DNA of 64,000 nt from Bacillota bacterium (GCA_020161295.1 JAIUOA010000001.1:186001-250000), one strand, 5' to 3'. Shown: positions 47,330-57,588, numbered from the stretch's first letter. Notes: generated by a model not told the origin, from the letters alone. A program made the numbers and translations.

Positions 47330-49365
47330 GTTATGCTCACCATCCCAGCAGATTGTATGTCGATGTCTGATTCAATTTCATTATAGGATAAGACGATTAA
47401 GTCCGGAATTGCTTGTGCGGACATACGCTTAAAATAAAGCCTCACGATAGGTGCCGTGACGACGATCGGCAGTTCGCCCATCTGCATCAGCTTTCTGATC
47501 TCACTGGCTAAACTGGCAAGTATGGCCTGCGTCTTCATCGGGTCGATGGACAGATAGGTTCCGTTTTCATTTTGGTCGATGGCTTCCATTAAAAAGTTTT
47601 CTAAGCTTTGTTCCAATGTAACCACTTTCGCTTGACCAAACGGAAAGTAGGCCTTGGATAATTGCCGTGAAAGCTTTTGTCTGGCATACTCTGTCAGAAT
47701 ATTGATATCACGTGTAGATCTAGCATGGTCAGCCAGCGCTTCGAGTATCGACACGAGATTACGTATGGAAACGCCCTCGCTGAGAAGATTGGATAACACC
47801 TTTTGAACATCGCCAATCCCCATCAGCCCTGGTAATAACTCATCAACTAATGAAGGATGCGTCTCTTTCGCATTATCGATCAGTTGCTTCACATCCTCTC
47901 GGCTTAACAACTCATAACTATACTTCTTGATGACTTCGGTCAAGTGCGTTGAAATGACTGAAGAAGGGTCAACCACTGTGTAGCCTAAAAGCTCCGCTTT
48001 CTCTCTCAAATCAGAGCGAATCCACTTTGCAGGTAACCCAAATGCAGGCTCAATCGTGTCGATGCCTTCGATTTCTCCTTCAACAGACCCAGGACTCATG
48101 GCCAAATAATGGTCGAATACGATATTCCCTTTAGCCATGTCGTTGCCTTTAATCTTGATGAGGTATTGATTTGAATCGAGCTGTATATTATCTCTCAGTC
48201 GAATAATCGGAACGATTAATCCCAGTTCAAGTGCAATTTGACGCCTGATCATAACCAAGCGGTCAAACAAGTCACCGCCTTGATTTGGATCGGCTAGCGG
48301 TATGATACCATAACCAAACTCCAGTTCGATGGGATCTACCTGAAGAAGCGGCATGATATTCTCAGGACGTCGCATGTCATCACGACCTGGTTCAGGTGCC
48401 ATTTCTTCTGCAACTTGCTCGATCTCTTCTTGCTTTTTACGATTCATCGTCGTGTAACCAGCAAATAAAATGGAGGCACCTATAAGGAGAAATGGAAAAT
48501 TAGGAAGTGGCGTCACCGCACCTAATAATATGACGACTATCCCGACGATGAATAACACTTTGCTTTGAGCAAATAACTGACTCACAACATCGCTGCCTAA
48601 GTTGTTTTCAGAAGCGGCACGCGTGACGATGATACCTGTCGCTACAGATATCATGAGTGCTGGCAATTGGCTTACAAGCCCGTCACCTACCGTTAAAAGT
48701 GTAAAGGTTTGAACCGCATCCAGTAAAGGCATCCCCATCATCAAAGCGCCGATAATAAAGCCAGCTAATATGTTGATAACGGTGATTAGGATTCCTGCTA
48801 TTGCATCCCCTTTTACAAACTTGCTGGCACCATCCATAGCACCATAAAAGTCAGCTTCACGCTGTATTTTTTTACGTCTTACTTTAGCATCCCCTTCAGT
48901 AATCAGTCCAGAGTTTAAATCGGCATCGATGGCCATTTGTTTTCCCGGCATCGCATCCAGTGTAAAACGGGCAGCAACTTCGGACACACGCTCAGACCCT
49001 TTGGTGATAACCAAAAATTGGATAATGACGATAATTAAAAAGATGATAAAGCCTACGACTGCATTTCCGCCGATAACGAATGAACCAAATGAAGCGATGA
49101 CTTCACCCGCTTCTCCAGTGGAAAGAATACTCATGGTCGATCGTATGTTCAGGGCCAAACGAAACAAGGTAGTCACTAACAGCATCGATGGGAATACACT
49201 AAATTCAAGTGGTTCCTTAACAAACATGGAAAGGATCAATATAATCAATGACAAGGAAATGTTAAGCGCGAGAAAAAAGTCCAGTAATCCCAGCGGTACA
49301 GGAACTATAATCAATACGATAATGGTTACGACTAATATCGCTACGATGACGTCACTAAAACGCAT
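47326..49365 (-). CDS. flhA: Flagellar export gate protein FlhA
   Basis: Large subunit of the type III export gate, energised by the proton motive force. About eight membrane segments fill the first 310 residues; the cytoplasmic FHIPEP-type loop contains [20 protein letters not shown], and the C-terminal half (about 340-679) is the cytoplasmic ring domain. It lies 12 bases after flhB. Confidence 0.98.
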   Translation of the reverse strand: MRFSDVIVAILVVTIIVLIIVPVPLGLLDFFLALNISLSLIILILSMFVKEPLEFSVFPSMLLVTTLFRLALNIRSTMSILSTGEAGEVIASFGSFVIGGNAVVGFIIFLIIVIIQFLVITKGSERVSEVAARFTLDAMPGKQMAIDADLNSGLITEGDAKVRRKKIQREADFYGAMDGASKFVKGDAIAGILITVINILAGFIIGALMMGMPLLDAVQTFTLLTVGDGLVSQLPALMISVATGIIVTRAASENNLGSDVVSQLFAQSKVLFIVGIVVILLGAVTPLPNFPFLLIGASILFAGYTTMNRKKQEEIEQVAEEMAPEPGRDDMRRPENIMPLLQVDPIELEFGYGIIPLADPNQGGDLFDRLVMIRRQIALELGLIVPIIRLRDNIQLDSNQYLIKIKGNDMAKGNIVFDHYLAMSPGSVEGEIEGIDTIEPAFGLPAKWIRSDLREKAELLGYTVVDPSSVISTHLTEVIKKYSYELLSREDVKQLIDNAKETHPSLVDELLPGLMGIGDVQKVLSNLLSEGVSIRNLVSILEALADHARSTRDINILTEYARQKLSRQLSKAYFPFGQAKVVTLEQSLENFLMEAIDQNENGTYLSIDPMKTQAILASLASEIRKLMQMGELPIVVTAPIVRLYFKRMSAQAIPDLIVLSYNEIESDIDIQSAGMVSIT

Positions 49366-49377
49366 TTAGCAATCCTC

Positions 49378-50463
49378 CTAGGATTTTTTCTTTATGGAAT
49401 ACACATATGCAAGAACTTCTGCAACTGCTTCGAACAGGTCAGTCGGAATACGGCTTCCAATTTCAACCGACTTATAGAGCGTTTGTGCCAATGGCTTGTT
49501 TTCTACGATGGGGACATCATTTTCAGTGGCGATTCGCTTGATATTCTGTGCTATCAAGTCTTGTCCCTTAGCTGTCACTAGCGGCGCATCTCCTAAAGCA
49601 GGATCATACCTCAGCGCAACCGCAAAATGCGTCGGGTTCGTGATGATGACATCCGCCTTAGGTACTTCCTGCATCATACGGCTCATGGCCATGGAACGTT
49701 GTTTTTCTTTAATTTTAGCTTTAAGCTGTGGATCGCCTTCGCTTTGTTTATACTCTTCCTTAATTTCTTGCTTCGACATCATCAACTCTTTTTTATTCTT
49801 CCATTTTTTAAAGGCGAAATCAAACACGGCGATGACAAACAAAAGCACTGAACAACGGATGACGACACCGAAAATGAGTTCCCACATGACAGAAACGATT
49901 GACCCGAAATCAAGCTCCAAGGTGATTAACAATTCCATCAAATGGTCTCTTAAATATGCGAATGAGATGTAAAGTAACAAAGTAGCCTTTAGAAGCGCTT
50001 TCGCCAATTCGACAAGCGATTGCATCGAAAACATATTTTTAAAGCCCTTTAAAGGGTTAATCTTATCGAGTTTTGGTTTTAAGGTCTCTGTGGTGAATAA
50101 AAAACCGACCTGGATATAAGATGAAAAAATCCCTGTAACAAGCGCCACCAAAAGCAATGGCAGTGAGAGCTTCATAATAAGAATGATGGATTCATTAAAA
50201 AAGAGTCCTATCCCATTTGCTGAATAAAGCGTCGCTGTCTCTGTGGTCAGATCCATTACAAAGTAGTAGTAGCCAATCATCTGGTCAACAAAATAACCAC
50301 TAAATGCGGAAAGTGCCAGAAAAACCGATAGCAAAGTCACAGCACCGTTTAAATCTTTGGACTGAGGAACCTGCCCTTTATCTCTGGCATCCTTAATTTT
50401 TTTAAACGTCGGCTGTTCTGTTTTCTCCTCTGAAAACAGTTGCAAATCAAAGTATTTTAACAT
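49378..50463 (-). CDS. flhB: Flagellar export switch protein FlhB
   Basis: Substrate-specificity switch of the flagellar export apparatus. Four membrane segments lie between about residues 35 and 215; the self-cleavage motif NPTH is intact in IITNPTHFAVALRYD in the C-terminal cytoplasmic domain. The 361-aa length is normal. The N-terminus YFDLQLFSEEKTEQPT is typical of Clostridia. Confidence 0.98.
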   Translation of the reverse strand: MLKYFDLQLFSEEKTEQPTFKKIKDARDKGQVPQSKDLNGAVTLLSVFLALSAFSGYFVDQMIGYYYFVMDLTTETATLYSANGIGLFFNESIILIMKLSLPLLLVALVTGIFSSYIQVGFLFTTETLKPKLDKINPLKGFKNMFSMQSLVELAKALLKATLLLYISFAYLRDHLMELLITLELDFGSIVSVMWELIFGVVIRCSVLLFVIAVFDFAFKKWKNKKELMMSKQEIKEEYKQSEGDPQLKAKIKEKQRSMAMSRMMQEVPKADVIITNPTHFAVALRYDPALGDAPLVTAKGQDLIAQNIKRIATENDVPIVENKPLAQTLYKSVEIGSRIPTDLFEAVAEVLAYVYSIKKKS

Positions 50464-50489
50464 AAGGGCACCCCAATTTGCTTAAAGAT

Positions 50490-51260
50490 TTATGGTGAAT
50501 AAAGTTCAAAGTAAGCTTTTAAATAATAAAACACAGAATCTAAAATCTCCGCGAAAATCTCATATAAATAGGGCATAAGGACGATAAAGAGCAGTAAACC
50601 AAAGAAGACCTTAAAAGGCATCCCGATAACGAAAATATTAAGTCCTGGCATCGCTTTTGAGAGTAATCCCAAAATAATGTCGGAAATCAATATCGTGATC
50701 ATAAACGGTGCTGCGATCTGAAGTCCGATAATAAACGATTGCTGAACGATATCCACCATCATTCTAAGGGAATCTGCTGCATTAAAAAATGAACCGAGCG
50801 CAATTCGCGTATAGGAATACACCAAGGCAGTGATGAGCTCATGATGTAGATTGAGCTGTAAAAAGATGAGTGTTGAAAATACATAGAAAACATTTGCAGT
50901 AATTGGAATCTGTGATTCGTCTAATGGATTTACGACACTGATAATCGAGAAACCTACCTGATGGTCGATAATGTCGCCAGCGAAATAAATAAAGTTGAAA
51001 AAAACAGAAATCAGCAAGCCGATGAACAAACCAATCATCAGTTCATTCATAAGCAGGAGTCCAAAACCCAAAAAAGTGGATACATCATAGGTCACTGTGG
51101 CATTCACAAATGGATAGACGAGCACAGTGGTGAAAAAAATCAATCCGATTTTCATTGGCACTGGATAGTTTCTGCTTCCAAAAATAGGGGCAGTGAAAAT
51201 CATTCCACCCATCCGGCCTGCCACTAAAAATAAATTCAATAAAGGTATCGAAACTTCCAT
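50490..51260 (-). CDS. fliR: Flagellar export protein FliR
   Basis: Membrane component of the export gate core with FliP and FliQ. The 256-aa product has about six hydrophobic segments; the MGGMIFTAPIFGSRNYPVPMK segment near the start is family-typical. It follows fliQ by 8 bases. Confidence 0.96.
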   Translation of the reverse strand: MEVSIPLLNLFLVAGRMGGMIFTAPIFGSRNYPVPMKIGLIFFTTVLVYPFVNATVTYDVSTFLGFGLLLMNELMIGLFIGLLISVFFNFIYFAGDIIDHQVGFSIISVVNPLDESQIPITANVFYVFSTLIFLQLNLHHELITALVYSYTRIALGSFFNAADSLRMMVDIVQQSFIIGLQIAAPFMITILISDIILGLLSKAMPGLNIFVIGMPFKVFFGLLLFIVLMPYLYEIFAEILDSVFYYLKAYFELYSP

Positions 51261-51268
51261 AAGTTCAC

Positions 51269-51538
51269 CTAATAGATAATGACGTCTATTAAGCTGAGTA
51301 CATATTCAGTATACTCAACTAACGAACGTATCATCCATGATCCAGTAATCATCATGACCACGAAAACCACAATCATTTTGGGTACAAATTGTAACGTGGA
51401 TTCTTGGATTTGAGTGGTCGCCTGGAAAATAGCGATAATGAGACCGATGATCATGCCACTGATTAGCATCGGTGCAGATAAAACGAGGATAATTTTAATG
51501 GATTCGGTAAATAAATCGATAATGACTTCTTCGCTCAT
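51269..51538 (-). CDS. fliQ: Flagellar export protein FliQ
   Basis: An 89-aa protein with two membrane segments (about 16-40 and 50-75). Segment GLIIAIFQATTQIQESTLQFVP is diagnostic. It lies 13 bases after fliP. Confidence 0.96.
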   Translation of the reverse strand: MSEEVIIDLFTESIKIILVLSAPMLISGMIIGLIIAIFQATTQIQESTLQFVPKMIVVFVVMMITGSWMIRSLVEYTEYVLSLIDVIIY

Positions 51539-51551
51539 ACTTGACCTCGCT

Positions 51552-52325
51552 TTATCTAATGCTCAAAATGAGCTTTTCCACGATCAAATGCCAACCATCT
51601 ACCAAAATAAAGAGAAGAATTTTAATCGGCATGGAAATCATAACTGGCGGAAGCATCATCATACCAAGCGCCATTAATGTGGATGCTACTATCATGTCGA
51701 TGACGATAAATGGCATGAAAATTAAAAATCCTATTTCAAAGCTGAGCTTTAGTTCACTTAAAATAAAGGCAGGAATCAGGACTGTCATGGTGATGTCCTC
51801 ATTTGAAGCCACTTCATCTATCCCAGCAATATTTAAAAACAATGCTAAGTCCTTCGATCTGACTTGCTTAAGCATAAACTCTTTAAAAGGCTCAGACCCC
51901 AGATCAACAGCCTGTTCCATGGTAATGGTCCCTTCTTGTAAGGGCACATAAGCCGTTTCGTATACATCTGTAAACACAGGTGCCATAACAAAAAACGTTA
52001 AAAAAAGCGCCAGACCAATCAGTGTTTGATTTGGTGGGGTCGCTTGTAATGACAGCGCACGACGAACAAACCCTAATACGATGATCATTCTGGTAAAGGA
52101 AGTCATCATAATGAGAATGGACGGTGCTAAAGATAAAATTGTCAGTAAAACTAAAATTTGAATGCTATTTGCGATTTGTATGTCGCCGTCTTGGCCATCA
52201 ATCGTGATGTTAATGTCTGGAATTTCGATGGTTGTCGCTGCAAAATCCACACCACTTGGAAGAACCAATAAAAACATTAGGCAAACAAATAAAAGTCTTT
52301 TAAATAATCCCCCAAATTTATTCAT
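51552..52325 (-). CDS. fliP: Flagellar export protein FliP
   Basis: Core of the export gate. An N-terminal signal peptide (about 1-29, LLFVCLMFLLVLPSG) is followed by four membrane segments; SFTRMIIVLGFVRRALSLQA and PFKEFMLKQVR are diagnostic. Length 257 aa. Its start overlaps the fliO stop by 8 bases. Confidence 0.97.
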   Translation of the reverse strand: MNKFGGLFKRLLFVCLMFLLVLPSGVDFAATTIEIPDINITIDGQDGDIQIANSIQILVLLTILSLAPSILIMMTSFTRMIIVLGFVRRALSLQATPPNQTLIGLALFLTFFVMAPVFTDVYETAYVPLQEGTITMEQAVDLGSEPFKEFMLKQVRSKDLALFLNIAGIDEVASNEDITMTVLIPAFILSELKLSFEIGFLIFMPFIVIDMIVASTLMALGMMMLPPVMISMPIKILLFILVDGWHLIVEKLILSIR

Positions 52326-52749
52326 CTTCCCGTTCCTTCGAATGGTTTTCTATTTCTATTTCTTTTTCTTTTTGCTTCTCGTTTTTAATCAAAGCCGATT
52401 TTAACTGCTCAAAAAAAGCACCTGACTGAGGTTCAATTTTCTTTGAAGGCTCGAGATTGAGATGCTCCCTTTTATCAAGTAAAGTCATACCTGATTTATC
52501 ACTGGCTACCAAATAATAAATACCATCCAACAAGAACAAGTAAATGGACTTCTCATTTGATATGGCGACGCGTTCAATGACCTTGATATTTTTTTCTCTA
52601 ACAATCACTGAATGTCGATTGGTTACATATCGTGACAACCCCCATAATAACAACAAAAACACTGTGGCCACAACGACATATTTTATCGTGAACCAAGTGT
52701 CAGTTGAACGGTTTATCACACCTAGGATGGTTAAGGTGAATATGTTCAT
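52318..52749 (-). CDS. fliO: Flagellar biosynthesis protein FliO
   Basis: A small membrane protein (143 aa) with one membrane segment (about 18-40) and a cytoplasmic FliO-type domain (VIERVAISNEKSIYLFLLDGIYYLVA), followed by a highly charged tail. Its position between cheY and fliP matches Firmicute fliO. FliO helps assemble FliP. I take the ATG at 52749; a GTG one codon earlier overlaps it. Confidence 0.85.
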   Translation of the reverse strand: MNIFTLTILGVINRSTDTWFTIKYVVVATVFLLLLWGLSRYVTNRHSVIVREKNIKVIERVAISNEKSIYLFLLDGIYYLVASDKSGMTLLDKREHLNLEPSKKIEPQSGAFFEQLKSALIKNEKQKEKEIEIENHSKEREDE

Positions 52750-52760
52750 CACATAATCAC

Positions 52761-53123
52761 CTATCCCAATACTTTTTTGACAGCTTCAATAACACGGTCT
52801 GCTTGAAACGGTTTAACGATAAAATCTCTAGCACCCGCTTGAATCGATTCGATAACCATGGCTTGCTGCCCCATCGCAGAGCACATTACAACTTTAGCAG
52901 AGGGATCAAAGGACTTAATTTCTTTAACAGCTTGAATGCCATCAACTTCTGGCATCGTTATATCCATAATAACCAGTTCTGGTTTAAGTTCCTTGTATTT
53001 TTCAATCGCCTTTTGGCCATTTTCAGCCTCTCCAACAACTTCATAGCCGTTTTTTGTCAAGACATCTTTGATCATCATCCTCATAAATGCTGCATCATCG
53101 ACTACTAATATTGTATTAGCCAT
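52761..53123 (-). CDS. cheY: Chemotaxis response regulator CheY
   Basis: Single receiver domain of 120 aa. The acidic pocket is D9-D10, the phosphorylation site D54 (VIMDITMPEVDG), and the conserved lysine is in IVKPFQ. It signals from CheA to the motor; both FliM and FliY here carry an N-terminal CheY-P-binding helix. It is placed between fliY and fliO, as in Bacillus. Confidence 0.97.
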   Translation of the reverse strand: MANTILVVDDAAFMRMMIKDVLTKNGYEVVGEAENGQKAIEKYKELKPELVIMDITMPEVDGIQAVKEIKSFDPSAKVVMCSAMGQQAMVIESIQAGARDFIVKPFQADRVIEAVKKVLG

Positions 53124-53137
53124 ATTATCCTCCTTAG

Positions 53138-54271
53138 TTATTCACTTACCCGTCTAGGTATTATAATATCTGTAATTCTTATTCCATAATTTTCATCGAC
53201 GACCACTACTTCACCTTTCGCGATACGCTTGCCATTAGCAAGCACGTCTAAAGGCTCTCCTACTAAGCGGTCCAACTCAATCACAGTACCCACGCCAAAA
53301 TCGAGAATTTCGTTGATTTTTTTGCCTGTCTTACCCAACTCTACTGTGATTTCAAGTGGTACATCTCTGATTAAATCTATATCATTATTATAATACATTT
53401 GAGAAGAATTGCTATCAAAATTTTCAAATTGTAACGGCACCGCATTTACTTTTTCTGCAGATACACTAGAACGGCTGTTCTCTTCTTCATAATAATACGC
53501 GCCTTGTTGTGGTGCTGGTTTAGCTGCTGGTTTTTCTTCGACGGGTTTCGCATCCGATTTTTGCGCTTTAGGTGCGCTTTGAGCAGGAGCAGGCTCCGGT
53601 GCCTTTTTACCGCTAAATAATGTAGACACCATCTGTTTTGCCACCTGGACAGGAAGCACCTGCATGATTTCGCTGTCGATCAAATCGCCAACTGTCATTC
53701 TAAAGGAAATCTTAACCACTTGATCCTGTTTCGTGACGCCAAACTGCGCATAATCTAACTCAGAAATTTGATCATGGTATGCCTCTGGAGGCGAAATGTC
53801 AATTTTTTTACCCAACATTTCTGAAAGTGAGGTTGAAGACGAACCAATCATTTGGTTCATGGCCTCACTAATGGCACTAAGGTGCAGGTCATTCAGCTCA
53901 GACGAAGTCTTCGTGCCATCCCCACCCATCATTAAATCGGTGATAATCTTCACATCTTGCTCATGCAAAATTAAAAAATTAACCCCTTCTATCCCCACTT
54001 TATAGGTTATATTGATGAGCACTGATGGATCTTTAAACTCCTCAGCCAGCGCTTCCATCGTCGTTTCAGAAACGCGAGGTGTCGTTATCGTAACTTTTTT
54101 ATTAAGGAGTGTGAACAATGTCGTCGCAGCTGTTCCCATGCTGATGTTTCCAATTTCACCGATGGCGTCTTTTTCCTCTTCAGTGAGGCTCTCGACTTGA
54201 GCCTTGGCAAGTGATGGTCCTCCACCGCCTAACAATGCATCTATTTCCTCTTGCGAAAGCATATCACTCAT
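53138..54271 (-). CDS. fliY: Flagellar motor switch phosphatase FliY
   Basis: Firmicute switch-complex protein with CheY-P phosphatase activity. It has an N-terminal CheY-P-binding LSQEEIDALL, a CheC-like domain with two active-site helices (DAIGEIGNISMGTAATTLF and SAISEAMNQMIGSSSTSL), a proline/alanine-rich linker (about 240-290), and a C-terminal FliN domain. I choose the ATG at 54271 (MSDMLSQ), which has AAGGAG 9 bases upstream; the open frame begins at 54292 (TTG). It overlaps fliM by 8 bases. Confidence 0.95.
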   Translation of the reverse strand: MSDMLSQEEIDALLGGGGPSLAKAQVESLTEEEKDAIGEIGNISMGTAATTLFTLLNKKVTITTPRVSETTMEALAEEFKDPSVLINITYKVGIEGVNFLILHEQDVKIITDLMMGGDGTKTSSELNDLHLSAISEAMNQMIGSSSTSLSEMLGKKIDISPPEAYHDQISELDYAQFGVTKQDQVVKISFRMTVGDLIDSEIMQVLPVQVAKQMVSTLFSGKKAPEPAPAQSAPKAQKSDAKPVEEKPAAKPAPQQGAYYYEEENSRSSVSAEKVNAVPLQFENFDSNSSQMYYNNDIDLIRDVPLEITVELGKTGKKINEILDFGVGTVIELDRLVGEPLDVLANGKRIAKGEVVVVDENYGIRITDIIIPRRVSE

Positions 54272-55271
54272 CTCGCTCATCTCCTTCCTCAACTACTTCT
54301 GTTACCATAATTGCGACGTTTTTCTTTTTGATACCAGGTTTAGCTTTAAATTTAAGCTGGTCCTCAACGAATACTTCGAGGGATTCTTCAACGTTTTTGT
54401 TCAGTAAAATGATGTCGCCACGCTGCAAATTCATAAGTTCAGAAACAGAAATAGTCGATTTTCCAACCACTGCCGTCAAATTGATCTTAGATTTGCTGAT
54501 ACCCGTTTCGAGTGCCGTACGCTCACTCTCTGTCATCTCTCGTTTATTACTGGTTGCAAACCACAAACGGGAACTTAAACTCGGTAAAATAGGTTCAATA
54601 ACAAAATGAGGGATACAAATATTTACCATCCCTTCATTATCACCGATGTGCAAGTTAAAGGTGATTAGCGCAACCGATTCTGAAGGCGATACGATTTGTG
54701 CGAACTGTGCATTTGTCTCGATGTTTTCAAGTTTAGGCCTAAGTTCAACGATATTTCCCCATGGTTCTTTTAGCAAGTTGATGAATTTTATGAGAATATT
54801 TCTCAGTAAGGTCATCTCAATTTCCGTAAGTGAACGATTTTCTTTAGAAGCACCCACGGCTTTACCAGTACCGCCTAAGACACGTTCGATCATGGCATTC
54901 GCGATATCTGCAGAGACATCGATGATTATTTGACCACTGAATGGCGCAAAATCAACGATTCCCAGAATGGCTGGATTCGATATGGAGTTACTAAACTCCG
55001 TATAAATCAAACTTTGGACTGAAATCACATCGACTTCAATATAAGTTCTCAAATACCCGGATAAGAAGTTGTTCAGCAATCTCGAAAAGTTCTCATGAAT
55101 AATTTCTAAGGTTCTAAGCTGATCTTTAGCGAATTTGTCTGGTCGGCTAAAATCGTACTTGCGAACCTTCTTTTCCTTCTTCTCTTCTTCTATCTCACTG
55201 ACGTCTACCTCACCGGTGCTAAGCGCCGCTAGTAGCTCGTCTATCTCGTTTTGGGACAATACATCAGGCAC
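54264..55271 (-). CDS. fliM: Flagellar motor switch protein FliM
   Basis: C-ring protein. The N-terminal CheY-P-binding helix LSQNEIDELL is at about 5-14, the middle domain includes YDFSRPDKFAKDQ, and the C-terminal SpoA domain binds FliN/FliY. The start is GTG with GGGGTG upstream, 335 aa. A sigma-D promoter lies just upstream, overlapping the end of fliL, so fliM heads an internal sub-operon. Confidence 0.97.
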   Translation of the reverse strand: MPDVLSQNEIDELLAALSTGEVDVSEIEEEKKEKKVRKYDFSRPDKFAKDQLRTLEIIHENFSRLLNNFLSGYLRTYIEVDVISVQSLIYTEFSNSISNPAILGIVDFAPFSGQIIIDVSADIANAMIERVLGGTGKAVGASKENRSLTEIEMTLLRNILIKFINLLKEPWGNIVELRPKLENIETNAQFAQIVSPSESVALITFNLHIGDNEGMVNICIPHFVIEPILPSLSSRLWFATSNKREMTESERTALETGISKSKINLTAVVGKSTISVSELMNLQRGDIILLNKNVEESLEVFVEDQLKFKAKPGIKKKNVAIMVTEVVEEGDERDE

Positions 55272-55319
55272 GATTTCACCCCCTTTACTTCTAAAGACAC
55301 AGATAATTTATCAAGATAA

Positions 55320-55346
55320 GTATCGGCAAAACCTTATAAAAACTTA
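55320..55346 (-). promoter_or_regulatory. Sigma-D (sigma-28) type promoter upstream of fliM
   Basis: On the minus strand TAAG (55343-55346) stands 15 bases before GCCGATAC (55320-55327); in the E. coli form it reads TAAGTTTT-N11-GCCGATAC. The -35 overlaps the fliL stop codon. It would drive fliM and everything down to sigD. Confidence 0.72.
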
Positions 55347-55763
55347 ACCTTGAATAACAAATGGCTGTAAATAAATATTCGTAATGGTTTCTTCATCAGA
55401 TTCAAGTACTTCTATCACCATTTGAAGGATTCTATCCCTTAAGCGCTGTTTGCCGTTTGTTTTCTCGATATCTTCAGAAAGTGTCGCCCGCATGATCTCA
55501 TCAACATTGTTTCTAATTTTGGTCTTGTTCGCATCTAAGGTTGCTAACATTTCTTCGTTTGTATACTCGATGGTCACTTGATATTTAACGATTTTTTTAC
55601 TGTCCTGATCCGCTAAATTCGAATATTCTTCCGCAAATGTATACTCAAAATAAACGATAGGCTCTTCTTTAGGTTCACGTGTGAGTAAGAAAACGACGAT
55701 CCCGCCTCCGATTACTAAAACAAGTACAACTGCGGCGATGATAATCAACAACTTTTTATTCAT
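55344..55763 (-). CDS. fliL: Flagellar basal body-associated protein FliL
   Basis: Membrane protein (139 aa) with one N-terminal segment (about 5-27) and a periplasmic/extracellular FliL domain, associated with the stator units. It overlaps the motB stop by 4 bases, so motA-motB-fliL are coupled. The sigma-D promoter for fliM overlaps its last codons. Confidence 0.94.
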   Translation of the reverse strand: MNKKLLIIIAAVVLVLVIGGGIVVFLLTREPKEEPIVYFEYTFAEEYSNLADQDSKKIVKYQVTIEYTNEEMLATLDANKTKIRNNVDEIMRATLSEDIEKTNGKQRLRDRILQMVIEVLESDEETITNIYLQPFVIQG

Positions 55764-56533
55764 GGGTTCCCTCCCGTATTTTCCGATTCGCTATTAGTGG
55801 TTTCTGGTGTTTCACTTTTAATTATGACGATATCTACCCTACGATTCGCTGAACGTCCTTCAGCAGTGTCATTTGTCGCGATCGGGTGGTACTCACTATA
55901 ACCTGCAGCAGATAGCCTGCTTGGTATAAAACCCGATTCTTCGACGAAGTACTTAACGACGTTGGTGGCACGCGCAGTTGAAAGCTCCCAATTGGTTGGA
56001 TAGAGCGTCGAGATGTTCGGAATATTATCGGTATGGCCTTCAATACGTATTTCTTCGTTAATCAGGTCCGGCGCTGTCAATACTTGACTCATAAAAACGA
56101 GTATTGGCTTTGCGCCTTCTTTTATGGTTGCACTACCTGAATCGAATAAGACATTATCCTTAAATCGGATAACCAGACCCCGATCTTCAAGCTCAACATC
56201 AACCATGCCGCCCATTTGATTCTTATCTAGAAACTCTTCGACTTGTTCCTTTAAGTTTTCTAGCTTATTCTGCTCTATGACCTGTTGTGATGACGTCTGG
56301 CTTTCAGGCATACCGTCAAACACCAGCGGTGCTTCCGAAAGCGACTTCCCCCCTGATAAGATACCGGCTGACCCTTGAAAGGACTGCATCACTGCTTGAA
56401 ACTTCTGAGCGTCAATCGATGAAAATGCAAATAGAAGAACGAAGAAACACATGAGAAGGGTTACAAGGTCACCATAAGTGGCCATCCACTCGGGAGCACC
56501 TGCTTTACATTCGGGACATTTATCCTTAGCCAT
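55760..56533 (-). CDS. motB: Flagellar motor stator protein MotB
   Basis: Stator subunit with one membrane helix. The proton/ion-binding aspartate is D22 in MATYGDLVTLLMCF, and the OmpA-like peptidoglycan-binding domain has LFDSGSATIKEGA and IEGHTDNIPN. The N-terminus holds two cysteines (KCPECKAG). I use the ATG at 56533 because the longer frame to 56563 overlaps motA; this overlaps the motA stop by 8 bases. Length 257 aa. Confidence 0.96.
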   Translation of the reverse strand: MAKDKCPECKAGAPEWMATYGDLVTLLMCFFVLLFAFSSIDAQKFQAVMQSFQGSAGILSGGKSLSEAPLVFDGMPESQTSSQQVIEQNKLENLKEQVEEFLDKNQMGGMVDVELEDRGLVIRFKDNVLFDSGSATIKEGAKPILVFMSQVLTAPDLINEEIRIEGHTDNIPNISTLYPTNWELSTARATNVVKYFVEESGFIPSRLSAAGYSEYHPIATNDTAEGRSANRRVDIVIIKSETPETTNSESENTGGNP

Positions 56534-57314
56534 TGTCTGATTTCGCCTCCTGTGTGCCCACACGTTTTCTTACGGATGGTGGAAGGAATACTTTGAGTTT
56601 TTCTTCGATGATTCTAGGATTTTCGCCTGCTTGAATTGAGAGAAGGCCTTCAATCATGACACTTCTAATCAAGACCTCTTCATTACTTTTTAAAGCCAAT
56701 TTGTTGGACATCGGAATAAATACTAAGTTTGCCAGTATCGAACCATAAAATGTGGTTAATAAGGCAACCGCCATTGCAGGACCGATTGAAGATGGATCTG
56801 ATAAGTTCTGTAGCATGGCAACCAAACCGATGAGTGTACCAATCATACCAAAAGCAGGTCCAAGAGACCCCATAAGATCAAGCATCGATTTTGACTTTCC
56901 ATGCCTAGAAGATAAATTTTCAATTTCAGTTTCTAATATATTCTTTACTAACTCGGGATCTGTACCATCTACGATGAGCATAACGCCCTTTTGCAAAAAG
57001 TCATCCTTGATTTCTGATACTGCTTCTTCAAGCGCAAGTAGACCTTCGCGCCTTGCTACGTTGGCTAGCTCAATAATTTTTGTGATGATTTGGTCAATAT
57101 CAAACTCGTTATTCTTGATGGTCTTACCTAACACCTTACCTAAGGTAAGTACTTCTTTTAAAGGGAAACCCACGAGGAATCCGCCGATCATCCCTCCGAT
57201 AACGACGACAACTGAAGGGGCATCAAAATACCAAATCAAGTCCCCGCCAAGCAATATTGACCATACGATAAATCCAGCACCGAGCACTAAGCCTAATATA
57301 GTTGTAATATCCAA
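56526..57314 (-). CDS. motA: Flagellar motor stator protein MotA
   Basis: Four-helix stator subunit. The conserved PALGMIGTLIGLV-like segment appears as GPAFGMIGTLIGLVAMLQN. The frame is open to a GTG at 57323, but AGAGGTG 5 bases upstream favours the TTG at 57314, giving the family-like N-terminus MDITTILGLVLG (262 aa). It sits between flbD and motB, the usual clostridial place. Confidence 0.95.
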   Translation of the reverse strand: MDITTILGLVLGAGFIVWSILLGGDLIWYFDAPSVVVVIGGMIGGFLVGFPLKEVLTLGKVLGKTIKNNEFDIDQIITKIIELANVARREGLLALEEAVSEIKDDFLQKGVMLIVDGTDPELVKNILETEIENLSSRHGKSKSMLDLMGSLGPAFGMIGTLIGLVAMLQNLSDPSSIGPAMAVALLTTFYGSILANLVFIPMSNKLALKSNEEVLIRSVMIEGLLSIQAGENPRIIEEKLKVFLPPSVRKRVGTQEAKSDNG

Positions 57315-57346
57315 ACTGAACACCTCTTATCTTTAGTTTGCGTTTT

Positions 57347-57544
57347 TTAGACTTTATTTATAGTTTGACTGATTTTTAACTGATATTCAACAATTCTTTC
57401 AATTACATACTCAATATTTTCTTTTATAATCACTTTTTTACCCGTCGTGAGTGTAATCATGGTATCAGGTGTCGCTTCAATAAATTCAATCAAATTGGCA
57501 TTCAGATAGATGGGTTCGCCATTAAGCCTAGTAACCTTTATCAT
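57347..57544 (-). CDS. flbD: Flagellar FlbD family protein
   Basis: A 65-aa protein of the FlbD family that accompanies flgE and motA in Clostridia and Bacillus (swrD). SwrD increases stator power in Bacillus. Segments VTRLNGEPIYLNANLIEFIEA (split here: VTRLNGEPIYLN, NLIEFIEA) and TTGKKVIIKENIEYV are typical. It lies between flgE and motA, with a terminator-like hairpin before it. Confidence 0.93.
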   Translation of the reverse strand: MIKVTRLNGEPIYLNANLIEFIEATPDTMITLTTGKKVIIKENIEYVIERIVEYQLKISQTINKV

Positions 57545-57588
57545 TATTTAGCATCCTTTCTAAATCAATAACCTGCATAAACCATCAA

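Noticed and set aside
56752..57336. 194-codon plus-strand open frame opposite motA
   Set aside because: Shadow of motA codons; no ribosome-binding site or family features.
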